Of a stretch of DNA of 6,035 nt, positions 1 through 5,327 are shown in pieces; positions within the stretch are counted from its first letter, which is position 1, and each line of letters opens with the position of its first letter. Under the pieces are notes generated by a model that saw only the letters and a list, made by a program, of their open reading frames with translations, searched no databases and was not told the origin of the DNA. The stretch is from an uncultured bacterium (GTDB lineage: Bacteria > Cyanobacteriota > Vampirovibrionia > Gastranaerophilales > Gastranaerophilaceae): assembly GCA_946183815.1 (NCBI GenBank), contig CAMHDG010000110.1:1-6035 (forward strand), given 5' to 3'. Position numbers and translations under genes: made by a program.

Positions 1-2
1 CC

Positions 3-16
3 ATTCACTATTCACT
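3..16. repeat. Tandem heptamer ATTCACT x2
   Basis: Two perfect head-to-tail copies of ATTCACT (3-9 and 10-16) sit immediately before a hairpin at 20-36. Two copies are few, and the left edge may hide more. Short heptamer arrays of this kind can be part of dispersed intergenic repeats, but a single window cannot show that. Confidence 0.4.
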
Positions 17-19
17 AAA

Positions 20-36
20 GGGCAACTTCGTTGCCC
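20..36. other. Perfect short hairpin, possible repeat element or weak terminator
   Basis: GGGCAAC (20-26) and GTTGCCC (30-36) form a perfect 7-bp stem around the 3-base loop TTC. The stem is GC-rich in an otherwise AT-rich region, so it stands out. It is followed by GCTAAACAATAATTT rather than a run of T, so it is a poor intrinsic terminator for a rightward transcript. It could be the 3' hairpin of a gene to the left of the window or, together with the adjacent heptamers, part of a small dispersed repeat. Confidence 0.45.
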
Positions 37-59
37 GCTAAACAATAATTTATCCCATG

Positions 60-88
60 TTGTTATCTGAACCCCTTTATGATAAAAT
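60..88 (+). promoter_or_regulatory. Candidate sigma70 promoter for the PAS/ABC operon
   Basis: TTGTTA (60-65) is separated by exactly 17 bases from TAAAAT (83-88), which has one mismatch to the TATAAT consensus. An overlapping alternative -10, TATGAT, lies at 78-83. Initiation about seven bases past the -10 would fall near 95, leaving a very short leader that just includes the ribosome site at 95-99. The placement agrees with translation starting at 106 rather than at the ATG at 79, which overlaps the -10. This is seen by eye only. Confidence 0.4.
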
Positions 89-94
89 GCAACC

Positions 95-100
95 AGAGGT
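95..100 (+). promoter_or_regulatory. Ribosome binding site that sets the start at 106
   Basis: AGAGGT lies six bases (counting from the end of AGAGG) before the ATG at 106. The upstream in-frame ATG at 79 has only ACCCCTTT before it, with no purine-rich site. The site therefore favours the shorter product. Confidence 0.6.
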
Positions 101-105
101 ATTAT

Positions 106-1215
106 ATGGATATTCGTAAAATATTATCTATGCAGAAAAATATAGATGTTCAGTCTAATTTGCCTGATGGGGTGATTATTGTCGGAACTAACGGTATTAT
201 CCAATGGGCAAATGATATTGCACACGATTTATTCAGACTTGAAGAAGGTCTTTTATTTTCAAAAGCAGTGAATGATATTTTAGAAAACGGATATGACCTT
301 CTTGTTAATGCCGCAAACTCACACAAAGCACTTATTGCAAAATCTACTCACGGTGATGAATATTTTGAACTGACTGCAAGAGAAATTGAAGGCGGGCATA
401 TTGTTGCCTTGAGAGATTCAACACAAAACTATAAACGAATATCAAACATATTAGAGGAACAAAAAAATTCTCAAAAAGTTAATACCGACAAAAACGCTTT
501 TCTTGTTAAACTCGCAAACGAGTTCAATTCACCTATCCAGTCTATTATCGGCTTTTCCCAAGGTATTTTAGACGGACTGGGCGGAAAAGTGTCCGATAAA
601 CAGGAAAAATACTTAAACATCATAAAGAAAAATTCATCTGAACTTTTGTATTTCTTCAATAAGTTAGTTGAACTCTCTCAATCAGAGGGGAATTTAATAG
701 AAAATGATGAGAAATATTTTAATATTATTGATACAATAGATTCTGTTGTTAAAGCAAACAGGCATCTATATTTAGACAAACCTATCAATATAGAATTTAA
801 CCCTGATAATGAAATAAAGAAAACAATTTATCAAAAGGAAACTGCTTTTAAACTTATGATGAACAACCTTATTGAAACCTATATGAGAGAGATAGATTTA
901 GGTAATGTTTATGTCACAGTATCAGATGCAGATCCTGAATTTTTGACAGCAAGAAACATTCCTGTTGATTCATCAATTCTGATTACGGTTTCCAGCAATA
1001 ATATAACAGTGCTTGAAACAGAGTTAGGAACACTGTTTAACCCTTATGCAATAGTCGATAGTTCCAGCAAAAAGACAATCTCAAGAGCATTAGCACTGGG
1101 TACTGTTTCTAATATTGCAAAAGATTTAGGCGGAGTTATCTGGGCAGAAATTCTGCCTATGAAGGGGCTTGTTTTTAATATCGTAATACCTAGAGAGTTA
1201 GCACATAATGAGTAA
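106..1215 (+). CDS. PAS domain protein with degenerate histidine-kinase core (predicted pseudokinase)
   Basis: The start at ATG 106 (369 residues) is preferred because AGAGG precedes it; an in-frame ATG at 79 would add nine residues. Residues about 19-105 resemble a PAS sensor domain (LPDGVIIVGTNGIIQWAN). A HisKA-like helical hairpin follows (about 130-190), then a GHKL/HATPase-like fold to the end. There are no membrane segments or signal peptide, so it is soluble. Where kinases have S-H-E-L-R-T-P, this protein reads A-N-E-F-N-S-P, so the phosphoacceptor His is Asn138. The second N-box Asn is Thr258. The G1 box DxGxG reads SxNxT (297-301), and the G2 GLGL reads ALAL (328-331). Structural hydrophobics and the 'GG.IWAE...KG..F.I.IP' tail are kept. 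Autophosphorylation is therefore unlikely (inference). It probably acts as a ligand-responsive scaffold or partner. The 3' end overlaps the ABC ATPase gene by 8 bases, suggesting coupled expression and related function. Confidence 0.85.
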   Translation: MDIRKILSMQKNIDVQSNLPDGVIIVGTNGIIQWANDIAHDLFRLEEGLLFSKAVNDILENGYDLLVNAANSHKALIAKSTHGDEYFELTAREIEGGHIVALRDSTQNYKRISNILEEQKNSQKVNTDKNAFLVKLANEFNSPIQSIIGFSQGILDGLGGKVSDKQEKYLNIIKKNSSELLYFFNKLVELSQSEGNLIENDEKYFNIIDTIDSVVKANRHLYLDKPINIEFNPDNEIKKTIYQKETAFKLMMNNLIETYMREIDLGNVYVTVSDADPEFLTARNIPVDSSILITVSSNNITVLETELGTLFNPYAIVDSSSKKTISRALALGTVSNIAKDLGGVIWAEILPMKGLVFNIVIPRELAHNE

Positions 1216-2260
1216 TGTCAGTTTAAGAAATTTATCAAAGTCATACGACAGAACAAAAACAATAATAGATAATATTAATCTTGAAATATCAGACAAAGAG
1301 TTTATTGTTTTGGTTGGGGCATCAGGTTGTGGAAAATCAACAATTCTGCGTATGATAGCAGGACTTGAAGATATTACCAAAGGCGAAATACTTATTGGGG
1401 ACAAAGTGGTTAACAATGTCCACCCAAAAGACAGAGATATTGCTTTTGTATTCCAAAGTTACGCACTTTATCCACACATGAGCGTTTATGATAATATTGC
1501 TTTCGGTCTGAAAATGAGAAAAACTGATAAAAAAGTTATCGATGAAAAAGTAAAAGAAGTTGCAAAAGTTCTTGATTTAACCCAATATTTAGACAGGAAA
1601 CCTAAACAACTTTCAGGCGGACAAAGGCAACGTGTTGCGCTTGGTCGTGCTATGGTCAGAAATCCTAAAGTTTTCCTTATGGATGAACCTCTGTCTAATC
1701 TTGATGCAAAATTAAGAGTTCAGATGCGTTCTGAAATAAAAAAATTACACAGAAAACTGGATACAACTTTTATTTATGTAACTCATGACCAAACAGAAGC
1801 CTTAACTATGGGGGACAGAATTGTAGTTCTTGATAAGGGCGTTATCCAACAAGTAGATACCCCTAAAAATATTTATTCTAACCCCGCAAACACATTTGTT
1901 GCAGGCTTTATCGGGCAAATGAATTTTATTGACGCAAAAATCGAAAATGGGTTTCTGACTTTTAGCGGAATAAATATTCCGTTATCAGATGATTTAAAAT
2001 CAAAACTGGGTGACAGAGCCGAATTAACACTGGGTATCAGACCTGAAAATATGACATCAGGCGACTATAAATTAACTGTTGATGTTGATATAAGCGAAAT
2101 GTTAGGCAGTGAAAAAATTGCATATTTTAACATTCAGGATAAAAAATGTTCTGCTAAACTATCCCCCGATTATGAAATAGGCGAAAAAATAGAACTCTCG
2201 CTTTCAACAGACAATATGCTTTTCTTTGACAAGCAAAACGGTAATAATATTCTTATGTAA
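1208..2260 (+). CDS. MalK/UgpC/MsmX-type carbohydrate ABC transporter ATP-binding protein
   Basis: This is a cytosolic ATPase of the CUT1-type sugar importer family, which hydrolyses ATP to drive uptake of sugars or glycerol-3-phosphate through a membrane permease pair. At 350 residues it is near the usual family length. Visible motifs are the A-loop Tyr13, Walker A GASGCGKST (37-45), Q-loop Gln83, signature LSGGQ (135-139), Walker B FLMDEP (156-161), D-loop SNLD (163-166) and H-loop His193. A C-terminal OB/TOBE regulatory region (about 235-350) includes GIRPE at 276-280. All catalytic residues are intact. The start ATG lies inside the last codons of the pseudokinase gene (8-base overlap). 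A weak purine stretch AGAGAG at 1192-1197 precedes it by ten bases, consistent with translational coupling. No permease or substrate-binding gene is in view, so it may be a shared ATPase like MsmX, serving permeases encoded elsewhere. The substrate cannot be told, so no symbol is assigned. Confidence 0.95.
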   Translation: MSNVSLRNLSKSYDRTKTIIDNINLEISDKEFIVLVGASGCGKSTILRMIAGLEDITKGEILIGDKVVNNVHPKDRDIAFVFQSYALYPHMSVYDNIAFGLKMRKTDKKVIDEKVKEVAKVLDLTQYLDRKPKQLSGGQRQRVALGRAMVRNPKVFLMDEPLSNLDAKLRVQMRSEIKKLHRKLDTTFIYVTHDQTEALTMGDRIVVLDKGVIQQVDTPKNIYSNPANTFVAGFIGQMNFIDAKIENGFLTFSGINIPLSDDLKSKLGDRAELTLGIRPENMTSGDYKLTVDVDISEMLGSEKIAYFNIQDKKCSAKLSPDYEIGEKIELSLSTDNMLFFDKQNGNNILM

Positions 2261-2271
2261 CAAATGTTACA
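2256..2271. promoter_or_regulatory. Small palindrome at the end of the ATPase gene
   Basis: TGTAAC (2256-2261) and GTTACA (2266-2271) are perfect inverted 6-mers around AAAT, and the left arm contains the TAA stop codon. The 88-base gap that follows (2261-2348) is very AT-rich and holds nothing else convincing. The palindrome could be a protein-binding site or a weak hairpin terminator, since a loose T-rich stretch (AAATTTTCATTTATT) follows. The evidence is only symmetry. Confidence 0.3.
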
Positions 2272-2348
2272 AAATTTTCATTTATTGAAATTACAAACTC
2301 ATATCATGTTTTTCTTTATTTATAGAAAAAATTTGAGAGTGAAGTGAT

Positions 2349-3779
2349 ATGAGTGAAATTAAAACCCCGTTTAACAATTTAATTCAAGCAGGTATGACAA
2401 GAGATGCGTTCATTGCACGCTACAAAGAACTATCGGAAGAGATGCGAAACGAGCCTGCACAGTCAGTATTCTTTGGACAATTAAGCGAAGATGCTGTATC
2501 GAGAATGTTTGATGTTATTCAACTAACCCACGATGACGGAGATAACTGTGATAACGCAACTATTTCCGAAAACGATATAAAAAGACTTGCTTCTTTTGAT
2601 AACAATGACTCTTCAATATCGGAAGAAGATTTAATGAAACGATTTGAAGAGATATTAAACCAAAATCAAATTGTGTCAGGGCCTACTGATTCTGACTTAC
2701 CTTCCATTACTCCCGCACAGGGACTTGATATTTTGTTTGATTTGAAAAATGTTAAAACTCAAATTGCAACAACAAAAAAACAACAACTTGAACAAGAACT
2801 GGAAGAGTTAATCTCTGAAAAAGTAAAGGATAACCCAAAATATAAAGCAAAGAAAAAAGCACTTGACGATGCTCAACACGAACTTGAAGCAAAGAAACGT
2901 GAACTTGCATCAAAAAAACGTGATATGCAAATAGCAAAAGCCGATATGGAAAGAAAACGGGCAAAGGCTGAAAATATAAAAGATGACACAGAAAAAGAAA
3001 GTCTTGGAAACAGTTTAACAGATTTACAAAATACAATAAACGGTTATAATTCCGATATATCAAAGTTGTCTGCCGATATAACAAGACTAAATTCAACCGT
3101 AAAGAATTTAAAAGCGGAACTAAACGAAATCATTGAAGAACTTGAAAGCGAAAATAAACAGGCAATTAAACAAAAACAAGCCGAAATAGAAGAACTGGAC
3201 AATGTATTAGCAAACGATTTAAGAGAAATAGACAACAGAATAGAAGTAACCCAAAACCAATTACTTGAACAAGCAAGACAAGCGGGCGCAGACAGTGCAA
3301 GATATACTAATATGGGCAATGACGGACATATTGGCAAAACGGCAGCACAGGCTTTGTCAAATGCAGCAGGTGAGATAGGTGTTCGAGAAGCGACAGGACA
3401 CAATGATGGGGCTCAAATTGCGAAATACCGAAACGGGCTTGATAATAATGCAGCATGGTGTGCAAGTTTTGTATCGTGGTGTTACAAAGGAAACGAAGTA
3501 TTTGGCTATCAGGCATCAGTCAGCGGTATTCAGATGGCAGCCCAAAGACAAGGACTATACTCTGAAATCGGTTCATACACTCCAAAACCCGGAGATGTAA
3601 TGATTCAAAAGAGCAACGGTGCATCTCACACAGGTATTGTTGAAAGTGTTGACCCTGACGGTACTATTCACACAATTGAGGGTAATGCAAGCAATTCTGT
3701 AAGACGTGTTACTTATAAACCGGGGTCAAAAGGATACAGCAAAATATCAGGCTGGGTAAGAATGTCTGACAGAGGTTAA
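2349..3779 (+). CDS. Coiled-coil CHAP-domain peptidoglycan hydrolase without visible signal peptide
   Basis: The product has 476 residues. Residues 1-60 are a predicted helical N-terminus with no hydrophobic signal stretch. Residues 61-100 are acidic, with two EF-hand-like segments: 65-76 (D-N-C-D-N-A-T-I-S-E-N-D) and a shorter one at 84-94. Both share an I-S-E-x-D-[I/L] core. Residues about 131-312 form a long Lys/Glu/Gln-rich coiled coil. Residues about 331-476 are a CHAP cysteine amidohydrolase/endopeptidase domain. Its expected catalytic set is present: Cys371 in AAWCASF, His427 in SHTGIV and Glu444/Asn446 in IEGN; a second Cys is at 378. CHAP enzymes cleave peptidoglycan cross-bridges or the amide to the glycan. 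The overall plan resembles cell-wall hydrolases with a regulatory coiled coil, but the missing Sec signal is odd and implies non-classical export, lysis or a tail-associated role. The start is preceded by GAGAG and AAGTGA purine stretches (2335-2347), a modest ribosome site. It may be transcribed with the ATPase gene or separately. Confidence 0.85.
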   Translation: MSEIKTPFNNLIQAGMTRDAFIARYKELSEEMRNEPAQSVFFGQLSEDAVSRMFDVIQLTHDDGDNCDNATISENDIKRLASFDNNDSSISEEDLMKRFEEILNQNQIVSGPTDSDLPSITPAQGLDILFDLKNVKTQIATTKKQQLEQELEELISEKVKDNPKYKAKKKALDDAQHELEAKKRELASKKRDMQIAKADMERKRAKAENIKDDTEKESLGNSLTDLQNTINGYNSDISKLSADITRLNSTVKNLKAELNEIIEELESENKQAIKQKQAEIEELDNVLANDLREIDNRIEVTQNQLLEQARQAGADSARYTNMGNDGHIGKTAAQALSNAAGEIGVREATGHNDGAQIAKYRNGLDNNAAWCASFVSWCYKGNEVFGYQASVSGIQMAAQRQGLYSEIGSYTPKPGDVMIQKSNGASHTGIVESVDPDGTIHTIEGNASNSVRRVTYKPGSKGYSKISGWVRMSDRG

Positions 3780-4345
3780 TTCCCCTGTTGCTGCTGAAGA
3801 GTTAAATCTCTTAAGTATTCTCTCACACCGCCTGTTATTATCAAATCAGGTTCTGACATACAAAAAGAATCCAGAGTAATCATGCCTGCACGCTTATCAC
3901 CGGACATAACATATAATAACCCCAGCATAACTTTATTCAAAGGGTTTTTGCTTGTTCGGTATTCTGCTATCTTTTGTTGAGCCTTCCCTAATCTTGTATA
4001 ACAATCGGCAAGATTTTTATAGTATTCAAAATTCAGACCATAGAGAGTAATCGCCCTTTCAAAGCAGTCTTGGGCTTGTTCAGCGAAACCTAAAGCCATA
4101 TAGGCTCTACCTAAATTGTTATAAGATATTGCTGCAGACTGACTGTTTGGGTTCAGACTTATTGCTATTTTAAATTCCTGAACGGCTGCATAATAACAGT
4201 GCTCCTCTAAATACCTTAACCCGACTGCGTTATGAAACACTGAATTTTTTGTCGCATCAATTTGATACGAACCTGATACTGTCGGCTTTGCAAACCCACT
4301 TGTTAATAATGAGGTAAATAATAAAAATACTAAAATTTTCTTCAT
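3776..4345 (-). CDS. Exported tetratricopeptide-repeat protein
   Basis: This 189-residue protein begins with a clear Sec-type signal peptide: MKK, a hydrophobic core (about 4-17), and likely cleavage after Ala19 (GFA|KP). Three TPR-like helix pairs follow at about 37-69, 71-105 and 106-135. They show the typical spacing of small and aromatic residues (for example YNNLGRAYMALGFAEQAQDC and YYKNLADCYTRLGKAQQKIA). A helical tail ends in QQQQGN. TPRs bind proteins or peptides, so this is probably a periplasmic or cell-surface scaffold; no enzymatic motif is visible. Its ATG overlaps the TGA of the metallohydrolase gene (ATGA, 4342-4345) and it has only a weak GGAAA upstream, so translation is probably coupled. 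At the other end, its stop codon shares TTAA with the converging CHAP gene. The exact partner is unknown. Confidence 0.8.
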   Translation of the reverse strand: MKKILVFLLFTSLLTSGFAKPTVSGSYQIDATKNSVFHNAVGLRYLEEHCYYAAVQEFKIAISLNPNSQSAAISYNNLGRAYMALGFAEQAQDCFERAITLYGLNFEYYKNLADCYTRLGKAQQKIAEYRTSKNPLNKVMLGLLYVMSGDKRAGMITLDSFCMSEPDLIITGGVREYLRDLTLQQQQGN

Positions 4346-5268
4346 AAAATATCTATTTCCAAGCCTTCTTTCGCCATTATTGAATCTTCTTTTCCAAAAC
4401 TGCTGTTAAGTTCGTTCAATTTTTCATCGTCATAAGACGGATCAAAATGGAAGAATACTAATTTTTCTGCGTTGATTTGTTTTTTAGCATCAAGCGCCAT
4501 TTCATAGGTCGAATGTCCAAACCCTTGTTTTGGAGTATATAAACTTAAATAATCTTCTGTTGTATATTGTGAATCGTGAATTAACAAATTACAATTTCTT
4601 GCAAATTTAATAAGTTTTTTATCCCCGCCTGCATAACTTTCTTTGTCTGATGCATAAACCAGAGATTTACCTTTATAAGAAATTTTATAGACATAAACTC
4701 CGCTTTGCGGGTGAGCAAAAGATTTATAACAGGAGATAACAACATCATCTTCTCGGTATTCTGATGAATAAAAATCATATACCCTTGTTACAATAGGGTC
4801 TTCTCCATGTCTTAAAATAATATAATTTGTTTCATTTAAGTCCTGAATTTTTAATTCTGCAGCAATATCACCCAAATCGAGCGGAAAGGTTTTTGTGAAC
4901 AAAAGTTTTGATAATTCTGTTTCCAGTTTTTCGTCTTGAGCGACACCGCCAAAAAGATGAAGTTTTGTAGAAGCAAGGTGCATAGGTTTAAAGAAAGGAA
5001 TACCTATTATATGGTCTTGATGGATATGGCTTAACAAAATTGTTGCCTTAACAGGAGTTCTTTCCGTAATGGTTGAACCTGATTCAATATATTTAGCCAT
5101 AAGTTCGTTGCCTAATTCGATTAATCCTGTTCCTGCATCAAGAATAATCAAATGCCCGCCGACATTAACTTCAACACAAGATGTGTTTCCGCCATATTCC
5201 AAAAAATCTTTATTTGCTACGGGATAACTCCCTCTTACACCTCTGAATTTTACTTTAAATTCGCTCAT
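4342..5268 (-). CDS. MBL-fold metallohydrolase (PhnP/phosphodiesterase-like)
   Basis: This 308-residue cytosolic protein has no signal peptide. It opens with the family's typical FRGVRGSYP...YGGNTSCVEV (8-34) and ILDAGTG (42-48). The metal-binding motif HxHxDH is intact in SHIHQDH (His81, His83, Asp85, His86). Further likely ligands are His186 in AHPQSG and Asp208 in ASDKE, then His231 in HDSQY, His252 in GHSTYE and His274 in FFHFDP. This matches the metallo-beta-lactamase-fold hydrolases related to COG1235, several of which are annotated as cyclic-nucleotide or phosphodiester hydrolases. The real substrate is unknown. The start ATG at 5268-5266 is supported by AAGGA (5279-5275) six bases upstream. 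It lies 38 bases after the glycosyltransferase stop, on the same strand, and has its own promoter-like sequence at 5299-5327. It overlaps the downstream TPR gene by four bases. Confidence 0.9.
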   Translation of the reverse strand: MSEFKVKFRGVRGSYPVANKDFLEYGGNTSCVEVNVGGHLIILDAGTGLIELGNELMAKYIESGSTITERTPVKATILLSHIHQDHIIGIPFFKPMHLASTKLHLFGGVAQDEKLETELSKLLFTKTFPLDLGDIAAELKIQDLNETNYIILRHGEDPIVTRVYDFYSSEYREDDVVISCYKSFAHPQSGVYVYKISYKGKSLVYASDKESYAGGDKKLIKFARNCNLLIHDSQYTTEDYLSLYTPKQGFGHSTYEMALDAKKQINAEKLVFFHFDPSYDDEKLNELNSSFGKEDSIMAKEGLEIDIL

Positions 5269-5298
5269 GACACTTCCTTCTTAATCTATTCTTTAATG

Positions 5299-5327
5299 AT
5301 TATAACTTATTTATCAAACTTACTCAA
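5299..5327 (-). promoter_or_regulatory. Promoter for the metallohydrolase-TPR operon
   Basis: On the minus strand, TTGAGT (5327-5322) is followed by exactly 17 bases and then a perfect TATAAT (5304-5299). The -35 lies inside the last codons of the glycosyltransferase gene and the -10 just after its TAA. Transcription would start near 5292, giving a leader of about 24 bases that includes the AAGGA ribosome site. The match is good for an AT-rich genome, where chance matches are also more common. Confidence 0.55.

Noticed and set aside
79..105. Upstream ATG at 79 as the start of the PAS protein
   Set aside because: It has no purine-rich site before it and overlaps the likely -10. The ATG at 106 has AGAGG at good spacing.
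1198..1416. Minus-strand open frame opposite the start of the ABC ATPase gene
   Set aside because: It mirrors the highly conserved Walker A region and shows no recognisable protein features of its own.
2285..2326. Promoter for the CHAP gene (TTGAAA at 2285, TATCAT at 2302 or TATAGA at 2321)
   Set aside because: The hexamers do not pair at 16-18 base spacing. The region is so AT-rich that isolated matches mean little.
3044..3403. Minus-strand open frame opposite the coiled-coil region, Ser/Ala/Leu-rich
   Set aside because: It lies wholly within the CHAP gene. Its composition is just the complement of Lys/Glu/Gln codons, and no ribosome site or recognisable domain is seen. The same holds for the open frames at 2752-3096 and 3307-3516 on the minus strand.
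3379..3600. Plus-strand open frame inside the CHAP domain coding region
   Set aside because: It is out of frame with the intact CHAP domain, has no family resemblance, and the CHAP catalytic residues lie in the main frame.
3797..3812. AAGAG...CTCTT hairpin after the CHAP stop as a terminator
   Set aside because: It has only a 5-bp AT-rich stem with no T run after it, and it lies inside the coding region of the TPR gene.
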